DNA from: Nevskiaceae bacterium
GTDB taxonomy: Bacteria; Pseudomonadota; Gammaproteobacteria; Nevskiales; Nevskiaceae
Reading direction: 5' to 3'
DNA: 32,141 nucleotides
NCBI GenBank assembly: GCA_004297005.1
Contig: SCVA01000059.1
Location: 1-32,141 of the forward strand
In this document: positions 24,241 through 31,988 of the stretch, in pieces
Layout of the letters: each line of letters opens with the position of its first letter
Numbering within the stretch: position 1 is the stretch's first letter
Program-made: the position numbers and the translations under genes
Notes under the pieces: model-generated
Databases searched by the model: none
What the model was told of the DNA's origin: nothing
Seen by the model: the letters and a program-made list of their open reading frames with translations, nothing else

Positions 24241-24651
24241 ATGCCCGCCCGCCCACTCACCGACAAGCTGTCGGTTTCTCCCCAGATTCAGCTCGACGAG
24301 CTGCCTGACTTCGCCAAGCAGGGTTTCCGCACGCTGATCTGCAACCGCCCGGACGGCGAGGGTGCTGACCAGCCCACGCATCAGCAGCTCGCGCAGGCGG
24401 CGGCGGCGCTGGGCATGCGCCTGCACTACCTGCCGGTTACCCCGGGTCAGCTCGACGAGGCCAGCATCGCCGGCTTCGGCAAGCTGCTGGCCGAGGCGCC
24501 GGGCCCGGTGCTCGCCTACTGCCGCACCGGCACCCGTTCGACCATGCTCTGGGCGCTGTCCCAGGCCGGCCGGCAGCCCGCCGCCCAGTTGCTGCAAACC
24601 GCGCAGGAAGCCGGCTACGACATCTCGGCTCTCGCCGGCCGGCTCGGCTAG
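24241..24651 (+). CDS. DUF442/BLH-type phosphatase-like protein (TIGR01244 family)
   Basis: The 136-residue protein is a small dual-specificity-phosphatase-like fold. The N-terminal blocks KLSVSPQIQLDEL and RTLICNRPDGEG are typical of the TIGR01244/DUF442 family. The P-loop is CRTGTRS (Cys94 to Arg99), a C-x4-R form shorter than the C-x5-R of true protein phosphatases. Members are linked to sulfur or hydrogen sulfide metabolism and are often fused to beta-lactamase-fold sulfur dioxygenases, but here it stands alone. It is convergent with the sigma factor gene, 7 bases apart. Confidence 0.82.
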   Translation: MPARPLTDKLSVSPQIQLDELPDFAKQGFRTLICNRPDGEGADQPTHQQLAQAAAALGMRLHYLPVTPGQLDEASIAGFGKLLAEAPGPVLAYCRTGTRSTMLWALSQAGRQPAAQLLQTAQEAGYDISALAGRLG

Positions 24652-24658
24652 AGCCTGC

Positions 24659-25918
24659 TCAGCAGGCCGCGGCGCGTTCCAGCAACAGGGCGCGCTCGCG
24701 CTCGTTGGCGGTGAGCGCGGCGGCCTGCTCGAACTCGCGGCGCGCTTCCTCCAGGCGCCCGAGCTTGTAGAGCAGATCGCCGCGCACGCTGGGCAGCAGG
24801 TGGTAGCGCTGGAGCGCCGGCTCGCGGCGCAGCGCATCGACCAGCTTCAAGCCTGCGGCCGGGCCTTCCGCCATCGCCACCGCGACGGCGCGGTTGAGCT
24901 CCACCACCGGGGAGGGTCTGATCCGCGCCAGCAGCGCATAGAGCGCGGCGATGCGCGACCAGTCGGTGTGCTCGGCGCGCGCCGCGCGGGCATGGCAGGC
25001 AGCGATGGCGGCCTGCAACTGGTAATTGCCGGGCGTGGCACTCAGGGTCTGCGCCCGCTCCAGCGCCTGCAGGCCGCGCTGGATCAGCAGGCGGTCCCAG
25101 CGGCTGCGGTCCTGCTCCAGCAGCAGGATGGGCCGGCCGTCGGCCGCCACCCGCGCGGCATTGCGCGAGGTCTGGATCTCCATCAGCGCGACGAGGCCGT
25201 GCACCTCCGGCTCCAGCGGCGCCAGGGCCGCGAGCACCCGGCCCAGGCGCAGTGCCTCCTCGCAGAGCGCGGGGCGCAGCCAATCCGCACCACTGGTGGC
25301 GGCATAGCCCTCGTTGAAGATGAGGTAAATCACTTCCAGCACCGAGGCCAGTCGCTCCGCCAGTTCGGCGGGCGGCGGCAGCTCGAAGGGCACCTGCGCC
25401 TCGGCGAGCGTCTTCTTCGCGCGCACGATGCGCTGCGCGACGGTGGGCTCCGGCACCAGAAAGGCGCGGGCGATCTCGTCGGTGGAAAGCCCGCCGAGCA
25501 GGCGCAGCGTGAGCGCCAGCCGCGCTTCGGTGCCGAGCACCGGGTGGCAGGCGATGAAGATCAGCCGCAGCAGGTCGTCCTCGATGAACTCGTCGAGCGC
25601 GGCGGCGCGGTCGGCGGTTTCGAGCTGGTGTTGCAGCTCCAGGTCGGGCGCGAGCAGTTGGTGCTTCTCGTCTTGCAGACGCAGATGCCGCAGGCGGTCG
25701 ATGGCCCTATGTTTGGCGGTGGCCATGAGCCAGGCAGCCGGGTTGCCGGGCACTCCCCCGCCCGGCCACTGCTCCAGCGCCGCGAGCAGCGCGTCCTGCG
25801 CCAGCTCCTCGGCGAGGCCGACGTCGCGCACGATCCGCGTCAGGCCGGCGATGATCTTTGCCGACTCCATGCGCCAGACCGCGTCGATGCGGCGATGTAT
25901 GTGCTCTGTGCTGGTCAC
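24659..25918 (-). CDS. ECF42-group RNA polymerase sigma factor
   Basis: The 419-residue protein has sigma region 2 (IIAGLTRIVRDVGLAEELAQ to AWLMATAKHRAIDRLR, about residues 22-78) and region 4 (GLSTDEIARAFLVPEPTVAQ, about 145-164), then a long C-terminal tail of about 220 residues with helix pairs like TPR repeats (LLYKLGRLEEARREFEQAAA). That tail and the DGPF neighbours define group ECF42, which lacks a normal anti-sigma. It probably recognises the two TTGTCGA-N17-CGACGTG promoters in this window. The GTG at 25916-25918 is the start, and an in-frame ATG at residue 17 would cut into region 2. A 185-base palindrome-rich gap separates it from the DGPF gene upstream. Confidence 0.88.
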   Translation of the reverse strand: MTSTEHIHRRIDAVWRMESAKIIAGLTRIVRDVGLAEELAQDALLAALEQWPGGGVPGNPAAWLMATAKHRAIDRLRHLRLQDEKHQLLAPDLELQHQLETADRAAALDEFIEDDLLRLIFIACHPVLGTEARLALTLRLLGGLSTDEIARAFLVPEPTVAQRIVRAKKTLAEAQVPFELPPPAELAERLASVLEVIYLIFNEGYAATSGADWLRPALCEEALRLGRVLAALAPLEPEVHGLVALMEIQTSRNAARVAADGRPILLLEQDRSRWDRLLIQRGLQALERAQTLSATPGNYQLQAAIAACHARAARAEHTDWSRIAALYALLARIRPSPVVELNRAVAVAMAEGPAAGLKLVDALRREPALQRYHLLPSVRGDLLYKLGRLEEARREFEQAAALTANERERALLLERAAAC

Positions 25919-26103
25919 GGGCGGGGATCAGAGCATCGCCAGCCAGGCGACGCAAGCAAGCGCAGCGCAGCGCGCGCTCCTTCCCCCGCGGGCGGGGGAA
26001 GGCTGGGATGGGGGCGTTAGGCGACCGCCACTGCCCGCCGCGCGCGCGACCTTCGGCGGCGCCCCCACCCCGACCCTCCCCCGTACACGGGGGAGGGAGC
26101 GCT
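25919..26103. repeat. Palindromic repeats between the operon and the sigma gene
   Basis: The gap contains two strong hairpins: CTTCCCCCGC/GCGGGGGAAG around 25978-25999, and CTCCCCCGT/ACGGGGGAG around 26078-26098. Between them lie further G- and C-rich blocks. Similar palindromes are dispersed in many high-GC proteobacteria. They may partly terminate or stabilise the message, so sigma expression would be tuned apart from the operon. No gene is seen. Confidence 0.6.
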
Positions 26104-26559
26104 TCAGGCGCAGACATGCTCGGGCTCGCGGGCCACCATCGCCGCGTCGGCGACGCTGTTCCAGGGCAGGTTGGCGAGATAGGGCGCGAGTTCCGCCGGA
26201 AGGTCGGCGGCGGAGATGATCTGCCGCACCTCCATTTCGGCAACACCGTCGCCCGCCATCGAGGGGCAGGCCTTGGCCCAGCGGATGGCCTTGGCCAGCG
26301 AGTCGCACTCGACGATCAAAAAGCCGGCGATCAGCTCCTTGGTTTCGGCGAAGGGGCCATCAACCACGGTCCACTCGCCGTTGTCGATGCGCAGGCGGGC
26401 GGCGCCGCGGCTGCTGGCGTGCAGGCCGTCGCCGTAGACATAGACGCCGGCGCGCTCCAGCGCGGCGCGGTAGCGACCCATCGCCGCGAGGAACTCCGGC
26501 GTCGGCGCGAAGCCTGCCTCGGTGCGCGCGTCGGCCCGACGAAGAATCAGGTAGCGCAT
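26104..26559 (-). CDS. YCII/DGPF-domain protein, last gene of the ECF42 operon
   Basis: This 151-residue DGPF paralogue has VVDGPFAETKELIAGF in the middle and the family start MRYLILRRAD, which is preferred to an ATG 24 bases upstream. It overlaps the 3' end of the VOC gene by 13 bases, so the two are coupled. The role of DGPF proteins is not known; a link to sigma regulation or to a detoxification pathway is inferred from constant association. Of the three DGPF proteins here this is the nearest to the sigma gene. Confidence 0.88.
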   Translation of the reverse strand: MRYLILRRADARTEAGFAPTPEFLAAMGRYRAALERAGVYVYGDGLHASSRGAARLRIDNGEWTVVDGPFAETKELIAGFLIVECDSLAKAIRWAKACPSMAGDGVAEMEVRQIISAADLPAELAPYLANLPWNSVADAAMVAREPEHVCA

Positions 26560-26957
26560 GGTGGGGCCGTGAGATCCATCCACTTCGCACCCCAGACATG
26601 GCCGTCGGGGTCGGTGAAGTCGCGGCCGTACATGAAGTCGTAGTCCTCGACGGGATTGATGTCGGCGGTTCCCCCGTGTGCGGCGGCCGCCTGGTTCATC
26701 GCGTCGACCTGCTCGCGAGACTCGCAGGAGAGCGCGAGACCGACCTCGCTCGAGGTGTTCGGCGGGATGGGGCGGCTGGTCAGCTTTCGCCAGGTTTCGT
26801 GGGGCAGGAGCATGAGGCTGATGGTCTCGCTCCAGACCATGAGCGCGGCGCTGTCATCGCTGAACCTTGGCTCGCTGACGAAACCGAGTGCCGTGTAGAA
26901 CGCCCTGGCAACTCTCAGATCGGTCACGGGCAGGCTGATGGTGATAGTTCTGGGCAC
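26547..26957 (-). CDS. VOC family (glyoxalase/bleomycin-resistance-like) protein
   Basis: The 136-residue protein has the VOC beta-alpha-beta-beta-beta layout: ITISLPVTDLRVARAFYTAL at the N-terminus and DYDFMYGRDFTDPDGHVWG near the C-terminus, where the D-P-D-G-H-x-W end is typical. VOC proteins bind a divalent metal and small ligands such as glutathione adducts or lactoyl compounds. It lies 27 bases after the glutathione S-transferase gene in the same operon, which would suit a detoxification role. Confidence 0.85.
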   Translation of the reverse strand: MPRTITISLPVTDLRVARAFYTALGFVSEPRFSDDSAALMVWSETISLMLLPHETWRKLTSRPIPPNTSSEVGLALSCESREQVDAMNQAAAAHGGTADINPVEDYDFMYGRDFTDPDGHVWGAKWMDLTAPPCAT

Positions 26958-26984
26958 AGCGGTTCTCCGGTTGCGGGGTTCCGT

Positions 26985-27626
26985 TCAGTCGGCGGCGGCG
27001 AAGTGCGCGAGCTGGTCGGCGTGGGCCTTGATGAAAGCCGGGCGGGCGGTGGCGCGGCCGACGTAGGCGCGGCAGGCCGGGAACGCCGCCAGCCGCTCGG
27101 ACTCGTTCAGCAAACGCAGCGCATCGGCCATGGCGATGTCGGCAACCGAAAAGCTCCCGGCCAGCCATTCGCGACCGGCCAGCACCGGCTCCAGATGCCC
27201 GAGGCGCGCCTTGAGGAAGGCCTCGAACGGCTGGGTCACCGGCATGTCCGGGGTGAAGCCCGCGAACTCGAGCACGGTCATCGGCAGGATGGCCGGCTCC
27301 ATCGAGTTCAGCGCCGCGAACAGCCAGGTCGTCGCCTCGCTGCGCGGACCGGCCTCGGTCGGCAACAGCGCGGCGCTGCGCTGGCCGAGGTGCAGCAGGA
27401 TGGCCCCGCTCTCGAAGATCGAACGCCCACCGTCGACCAGCCACGGCACCTGTCCGAACGGCTGGTGCGCGTAGTGCGCGGCCGCGCGCTCGCGGAAGGG
27501 TGTGCTCTCGACGCGATAGGGCAGGCCGGCTTCCTCCAGCGCCCAGCGCACGCGCAGGTCACGCACGTAACCGCGCGGTGTTTCCGGCACCCAGTCGAAG
27601 GTGGTGACAACCAGCGTGTCGTTCAT
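26985..27626 (-). CDS. Glutathione S-transferase family protein
   Basis: The 213-residue protein has a thioredoxin-like N-terminal domain (residues 1 to about 80: VRWALEEAGLPYRV, then GQVPWLVDGGRSIFESGAIL, the cis-proline and glutathione-binding Glu-Ser) and an all-helical C-terminal domain (SFSVADIAMADAL). GSTs conjugate or isomerise reactive compounds with glutathione. Its start codon overlaps the stop of the upstream PhnB-like gene by 4 bases (ATGA), so they are coupled within the ECF42 operon. Confidence 0.88.
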   Translation of the reverse strand: MNDTLVVTTFDWVPETPRGYVRDLRVRWALEEAGLPYRVESTPFRERAAAHYAHQPFGQVPWLVDGGRSIFESGAILLHLGQRSAALLPTEAGPRSEATTWLFAALNSMEPAILPMTVLEFAGFTPDMPVTQPFEAFLKARLGHLEPVLAGREWLAGSFSVADIAMADALRLLNESERLAAFPACRAYVGRATARPAFIKAHADQLAHFAAAD

Positions 27627-28120
27627 GCCGCCACCGCGCGCTCGACGGCCGCGGTGTCGATCTTCACCATCTGCATCACCGCGCGCATGGCCTTGCTGGC
27701 CTTGTCCTTGTCGGCGCCGGCCAGCAGGGCGATGACCGATTTCGGCACGATCTGCCAGGACAGACCGTAGCGGTCCTTGAGCCAGCCGCAGGCCTGCGAC
27801 TTTCCGCCGCCGCCTTCGGCGAGTGCGTTCCAGTAGTGGTCGACCTCGGCCTGATCCTCGCAATAGACGATCAGCGAGACCGCCTCGCTGAACTTGAATT
27901 GCGGGCCGCCGTTGAGGGCGAGAAAGCCCTGGCCGGCCAGCTCGAAAGCGACGGTCATCACGGAGCCGGCGCGCTGGCCGTGCACCTCGTGGCCGTCCTC
28001 GGTGTAGCGGCCGATGTCGACGATGCGCGAGTTCGGGAACAGGCCGACGTAGTAGCGCGCGGCCTCCTCGCCCTGGGTGTCGAACCAGAGACAGGGGCTG
28101 ATCTTGCTGGCGAAATCCAT
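27623..28120 (-). CDS. PhnB-like VOC family protein (DUF1332-like)
   Basis: The 165-residue VOC protein is of the PhnB/3-demethylubiquinone-methyltransferase-like type: ISPCLWFDTQGEEAARYYVG at the start, the LNGGPQFKFSEAVSL centre, and KDRYGLSWQIVP near the middle-end. Members of this type are common partners of ECF42 sigma factors with DGPF proteins. The enzymatic role is unproven. GAGTAAG is a possible ribosome site before the ATG, and the preceding DGPF gene ends 11 bases upstream. Confidence 0.88.
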   Translation of the reverse strand: MDFASKISPCLWFDTQGEEAARYYVGLFPNSRIVDIGRYTEDGHEVHGQRAGSVMTVAFELAGQGFLALNGGPQFKFSEAVSLIVYCEDQAEVDHYWNALAEGGGGKSQACGWLKDRYGLSWQIVPKSVIALLAGADKDKASKAMRAVMQMVKIDTAAVERAVAA

Positions 28121-28131
28121 GTGCTTACTCC

Positions 28132-28557
28132 TCAGTGCGGGTTGTCGAGGCGGGCGCGCAGGGCGTCTTCCTGGGCACGCAGTTCCGGCGTGAACTCGGC
28201 GCCGAAATCTTCGGCCTCGAACACGCGGCGCAGCTCCAGCTCGAAGTGCTCGCCGTCGGGGTTGGGGCAGCGTGCTGCCCATTCCAGCGCCTCGTCCATC
28301 GAGCGCACCTGCCAGAGCCAGAAGCCGGCGACGAGTTCCTTGGTCTCCGCGAACGGCCCGTCGACGACTCGCGAGCGGCTGCCCTCAAAGACCACGCGGT
28401 GGCCGCGCGAGCTCGGGTGCAGGCCCTCGCCGGCCAGCAGTACGCCGGCATTCACCAGCGCCTCGTTGAACTGGCCCATGGCCGCCAGCATCGCCTCGGT
28501 CGGCATCACGCCGGCTTCCGAAGCCGGGCTTGCCTTCACCAACACCATCACGCGCAT
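28132..28557 (-). CDS. YCII/DGPF-domain protein, second gene of the ECF42 operon
   Basis: The 141-residue protein starts MRVMVLVKASPASEAG and carries VVDGPFAETKELVAGF. It is the closest of the three DGPF paralogues to the canonical ECF42 partner because it keeps the full family N-terminus and the centre GEGLHPSSRG. TAGGAGTAC before its ATG gives a good ribosome site. It follows the first gene of the operon by 10 bases. Confidence 0.9.
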   Translation of the reverse strand: MRVMVLVKASPASEAGVMPTEAMLAAMGQFNEALVNAGVLLAGEGLHPSSRGHRVVFEGSRSRVVDGPFAETKELVAGFWLWQVRSMDEALEWAARCPNPDGEHFELELRRVFEAEDFGAEFTPELRAQEDALRARLDNPH

Positions 28558-28567
28558 GGCCGTACTC

Positions 28568-29059
28568 CTAGTTGCAGGGCTGCGGAGCGCCGGCCATCGC
28601 CGCGGCGGCGCGGGCGGGCAGGTCTTCCGGCGACACGTCCTCGATGTGGGTCGAGAACATCCAGCTATGGCCGAACGGATCCTTGAGGCAGCCCATGCGG
28701 TCGCCCCAGAACTGGTCGGCGACCGGCATCACCTGGGTGCAGCCGGCGGCGAGGGCGCGCGCGAAGAAGGCGTCGACATCTTCCACGAAGATTACCGCCG
28801 AGCTGGCCGAGCCGCCCAGGCTGGCCGGGCTCAGCGCGCCCATCTGGGGCATCTCCTCGGTGAGCATAAATGGCGCGGCGCCGACCCGCAGTTCGGCGTG
28901 CATCACCCGGCCACCGGGCGCGAGGCAGGCGACCTCGGTGGCGCCGAAGGCGGCCTTGTAGAACTCGATGGCGCGGTCGGCGCCGCGGACGGTGAGGTAG
29001 GGCGTGGCGCCGGGATACTGCGGCGGGATCGGCGGGACGGTGGGGCGGCTGCGGCTCAT
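28568..29059 (-). CDS. PhnB-like VOC family protein, first gene of the ECF42 operon
   Basis: The 163-residue protein has VOC repeats with the PhnB-like start PGATPYLTVRGADRAIEFYK and the ending FWGDRMGCLKDPFGHSWMFS. The ATG at 29059 is preceded by AGGAG. An in-frame ATG at 29116 falls inside the promoter and is unlikely. It is the promoter-proximal gene, so transcription runs from here through five more genes towards the sigma gene. Confidence 0.9.
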   Translation of the reverse strand: MSRSRPTVPPIPPQYPGATPYLTVRGADRAIEFYKAAFGATEVACLAPGGRVMHAELRVGAAPFMLTEEMPQMGALSPASLGGSASSAVIFVEDVDAFFARALAAGCTQVMPVADQFWGDRMGCLKDPFGHSWMFSTHIEDVSPEDLPARAAAAMAGAPQPCN

Positions 29060-29113
29060 GGGGGGCGGTCTCCTGTCGTGCGCGACGCGGAACCAATTCC
29101 GCGCCTTCATGAA

Positions 29114-29144
29114 CACGTCGAATGAACCGACGCCAATTCGACAA
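29114..29144 (-). promoter_or_regulatory. ECF42-type promoter of the VOC-DGPF-GST operon
   Basis: The - strand reads TTGTCGA, 17 bases, CGACGTG: -35 TGTCGA at 29143-29138 and -10 CGAC at 29120-29117. It is identical in both boxes and in spacing to the promoter of the DGPF gene at 23023. Published ECF42 targets in Streptomyces carry TGTCGA and CGA(T/C) boxes as I recall them, so this is a good match. The start of transcription would be about 50 bases before the ATG at 29059. Confidence 0.72.
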
Positions 29145-29276
29145 GCACCACAAGAAGATCTGCAAGCCGCTGAGTGGGAATGATTTCTTGTCGCTTCCGC
29201 TGCGGCGGCCCTATAGTCCGGCGAGTGCCGCGGGGACTACGAACGGCACCCGAAGAAAACCATACGGGAAAACACC

Positions 29277-29753
29277 ATGAAGACAGCGATGGCTATAGCG
29301 CTGGCCGCGCTGCTGGCCCTGCCGGCTGGCGCCCAGCAACTGACACCGGCCGTGCGCCTGCAATTCCAGTTCGGCGGGCACCAGCCGACCGAAGGGTTGC
29401 GACTGCGCCTACTGGCCGAAACGCAGGACTGGCGACTGCGTGCGGCCGAGCAGACGCCGGCCGTCGTGGTGGCGAGCGTCGAGCTGAGTCCTGATCAGAC
29501 GCCCTACAGCAGCTTGCTCGGCCTACCCTTCCGGCCGCGCTCCGATCGCTCACAGGCGACGGACGGAGCCTCCGGTGGGCACACCTAGCTCTGGGTTGGT
29601 GCCGGCGTGGTCGGGGCGGTCGCCATCGCGGCGCTGGCCGGCGGCGGCTCGCACCAGGAAGTGAACAATGGCAACGGCTGCACCGTGGACACCAACGGTC
29701 AGTGCGAGGTGCCCGGTATTCCCCTGCCGCCGATCATCTCGGGCGGCGGCTAA
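29277..29753 (+). pseudogene. Exported small protein gene interrupted by an amber codon
   Basis: The frame starts MKTAMAIALAALLALPAGAQ, a clear signal peptide, and continues with QLTPAVRLQFQFGGHQPTEG. An in-frame TAG at 29586-29588 stops it after 103 codons. The same frame then continues without a break: LWVGAGVVGAVAIAALAGGG, a membrane-like segment, and ends NGCTVDTNGQCEVPGIPLPP and a TAA at 29751-29753. That continuity suggests one ancestral gene of about 158 codons with a nonsense mutation (or a sequencing error). The product is not recognised. Confidence 0.65.
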
Positions 29754-29801
29754 GGGCCGGGCGGCGCCGCGCTGTGAAGCCCTATCGGCTTTGCTGCGCG
29801 G

Positions 29802-30236
29802 CTATGACTCAACCCCAGTCTGCGTGCTGGCTTGGCGAGGCCAACTCCAGGCATACCAGAGCGTAAGCAGTCCAAGCCCGATCTCGATCACGCCCAACAG
29901 CAGGTAGAAGTTCCACGCGCCGGGCATCGTGAGCACCATGACCGCGATGTAGAACGCCGCAAGCACGATGTTGCTCCAGCGACAGATCGCGACCGGCAAT
30001 ACCAGCGAGAGAAACACCATGAGGCCGGGAACGGCGAGCAGGACGGCGGTGATGACCAGCGTGCCCTGGCTCACCGGCCCGATCGGGCCAGCACCTTCAA
30101 TCATGCCGCTCAGCTTGCCGGGGACATAGAGGCCGAAGTAGTCGCCATAGATGTAGCAGAACATCAGCGTGGCCCAGAGCGCGGACAGCTTGGCGCGAAC
30201 CGGCACCGCGATATCGACATGTGGAGATGCAGCCAT
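29802..30236 (-). CDS. DUF6326-like small membrane protein
   Basis: The 144-residue protein has four membrane segments, including KLSALWATLMFCYIYGDYFG at the start and VVYIAV-like helices later (LVITAVLLAVPGLMVFLSLV, LLLGVIEIGLGLLTLWYAW). It resembles the DUF6326 family of unknown function, which I recall by the KLSALW-x-YIY-D start; this is a low-certainty match. The start MAASPHVDI has AAAGGAAAA ahead of it and is preferred to an ATG 60 bases further upstream. No clear operon partner. Confidence 0.65.
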   Translation of the reverse strand: MAASPHVDIAVPVRAKLSALWATLMFCYIYGDYFGLYVPGKLSGMIEGAGPIGPVSQGTLVITAVLLAVPGLMVFLSLVLPVAICRWSNIVLAAFYIAVMVLTMPGAWNFYLLLGVIEIGLGLLTLWYAWSWPRQASTQTGVES

Positions 30237-30349
30237 GTGGCGTTTTCCTTTTCTGACAACGAGCATTCTGCGAGAGGACTTAAAGCCCCGATTCACTCAC
30301 GGCCTTGGCGCCAGTGGCACTCACCCGCGAAAGCTTGCGGCGGATGCAC

Positions 30350-30633
30350 TCAATCCAGCAAGGGGCTCGGGTCGGCCGGCTGCCAGCCGTGGTGCGCGAA
30401 GCTGACCTTGCCGTTGAGAAAGACCACGCCCTCGGCCTTGAGCAGGCGGATCCGGGTGCGATGACCAGGCGAGTCCTTGGGGATGGCGATCTTCCCCTGG
30501 ACGTGAATAACGCGCTGCCAGGGAATCACTCCGTCGCTGGCCTCGACAATGCGCCGCCGGCGCTCACGCACCTGTTCCGCGGTGACAACATGGGGAAGTT
30601 GATGGTGGAGATTGAGGAAGGCCCGGTGGTCGG
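30350..30633 (-). pseudogene. Frameshifted MGMT-like alkyltransferase-like (ATL) gene
   Basis: The downstream frame reads VIPWQRVIHVQGKIAIP and LLKAEGVVFLNGKVSF, matching the C-terminal half of alkyltransferase-like proteins, which bind alkylated guanine and have Trp in place of the reactive Cys (PWQRV). Just upstream, in the +1 frame, is SPRNRCVSAGGALSRPATE, which fits the preceding part of the family (PRNARQVGGAL). The frames join near 30527-30535, so a frameshift (or sequencing error) is likely. The single-frame reading that continues further upstream (start at 30694) has no family similarity before this point. Confidence 0.55.
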
Positions 30634-30753
30634 TTAGCAGATGAAGAGCGCACTTGAGGAATCGGCCCCAACCTTCGGAAAGGCGCAATCTCAAGACATC
30701 CCTCGTCCAGTGCGGACGCCTTAATTCCTCGAGAGCTCATCTGGAACAGAACC

Positions 30754-31821
30754 GTGCCACGCAAAACCTCCATTCCACAGAATCGACGTCTTTTGACTCT
30801 CCTAGATGCGCTGCCAGTCGAGGGGCAGCACGGACTCGGGCCGAGCGAAATCGCAGATCGCATGAGTCGGGTTTTCGGAATCGACGACTACCTCGATCCT
30901 GAAGGCTGCAGACCGGGGACAGGACAAAAGCGACTACAAAGAGATCTTGTCGCGCTGGAAAACCTGTTCGGTTCTTCTGTCGTGATCAGCGCAAGGGAGG
31001 TCAGGAATCGGCCCCTGTTCTGGAAAAGTGCGGCCCTCAAATTGCCAGGGCTGGACGCCCATACCGCGCTCGCGTTCAAAGTGGCTGGCGAAATGTTGCG
31101 CCCTCTATTGCCACCGCCGACCTACGAGCGGCTCGCGGACCATTTCGCTGCCGGAGAACGGGCGCTGGCCCAATTGACCCGCGTCAATGACTGGCACAAC
31201 AAGGTCGCCGTGGTTCCACGCGGCCAACCATTGCGGGCGCCGATGGTGGATCAGCACTCGCAAGAGCAGATTCAGCAAGCTCTTTTTGAAGGCCGCCAGC
31301 TACGTCTTCGCTATCGAAAGAAATGGGACGCGGATGCCACGGACTACGAAGGCATCTCGCCAGCGGGCCTCCTGGTTCGTGGCAACATCAGCTATCTGAT
31401 CGCTTTCAAGTCTGACGACGAGCAGCCGCGACAGTTCGCGCTGCATCGCGTGCAGTCTGCCGAGAAGCTTTACTCCGAGGCCTGCGTCCCCGCGGGATTC
31501 TCCCTCCGGGATTTCGTGGCGCGCGGAGAGCCCAGCCTGCGCCTGGCAGATCAGGCCATTGAACTTCACCTGCTGATCACCGCCGACGCTGCACAGCACC
31601 TGCGCGAAACACCCCTGTCGGCCAATCAGCAGCTAGGCGAGGTACATGCCGATGGCAGGCTGCTGCTGACGGCCACGCTGGCCTGGACTCAGGAACTGGA
31701 ATGGTGGTTGCTCGGCATGGGGTCGAGCGTCGAAGTTCTCGAACCCATATCCCTTCGCCAGGAAATATCGAAACGGCATCGGGAAGCCGCTTGCCGTTAC
31801 GACCCGGTTGCTCGAAGTTGA
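30754..31821 (+). CDS. WYL-domain transcriptional regulator
   Basis: The 355-residue protein has an N-terminal helix-turn-helix-like region (about residues 10-75, ADRMSRVFG, KRLQRDLVALENLFG) and a WYL ligand-sensing domain (LRYRKKWDADATDYEGISPA, GLLVRGNISYLIAFKSDD, about residues 185-225). A C-terminal extension follows. WYL proteins bind nucleic acid or nucleotide signals and often regulate phage-defence genes. It starts at GTG 30754. Its 3' end overlaps a broken - strand gene by 25 bases. GC content is below the window average, so this may belong to a mobile region. Confidence 0.82.
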   Translation: MPRKTSIPQNRRLLTLLDALPVEGQHGLGPSEIADRMSRVFGIDDYLDPEGCRPGTGQKRLQRDLVALENLFGSSVVISAREVRNRPLFWKSAALKLPGLDAHTALAFKVAGEMLRPLLPPPTYERLADHFAAGERALAQLTRVNDWHNKVAVVPRGQPLRAPMVDQHSQEQIQQALFEGRQLRLRYRKKWDADATDYEGISPAGLLVRGNISYLIAFKSDDEQPRQFALHRVQSAEKLYSEACVPAGFSLRDFVARGEPSLRLADQAIELHLLITADAAQHLRETPLSANQQLGEVHADGRLLLTATLAWTQELEWWLLGMGSSVEVLEPISLRQEISKRHREAACRYDPVARS

Positions 31822-31988
31822 ATTTCCTCGCCATCAGGACTGAGGTAGCGAAATCCTGGCCGGCCACTCGCGTCGCGCGAGCCCACGATCAGTAGGAATT
31901 TGTCCACATCGCATGGGTCGATGCCGTTGATCTTCTCGAGCGCTGACTTGCATTCCTTACCGCCGTGCCTAATCCAGTGAGTGAAGTT
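31797..31988 (-). pseudogene. 3' fragment of a gene cut by an IS3-type element
   Basis: On the - strand an open frame from the IS tip runs to the TAA at 31797-31799, about 63 codons: NFTHWIRHGGKECKSALEKI, DPCDVDKFLLIVGSRD, SPDGEEIQLRATGS. It reads like real protein but has no start, and further upstream in the IS it stops after a few codons. It overlaps the WYL gene by 25 bases in the convergent sense. The family is not recognised. The insertion of the element at 31988 removed its 5' part. Confidence 0.55.

Noticed and set aside
29586..29588. Recoded amber codon
   Set aside because: Nothing in the window suggests pyrrolysine use, and a nonsense mutation is simpler.
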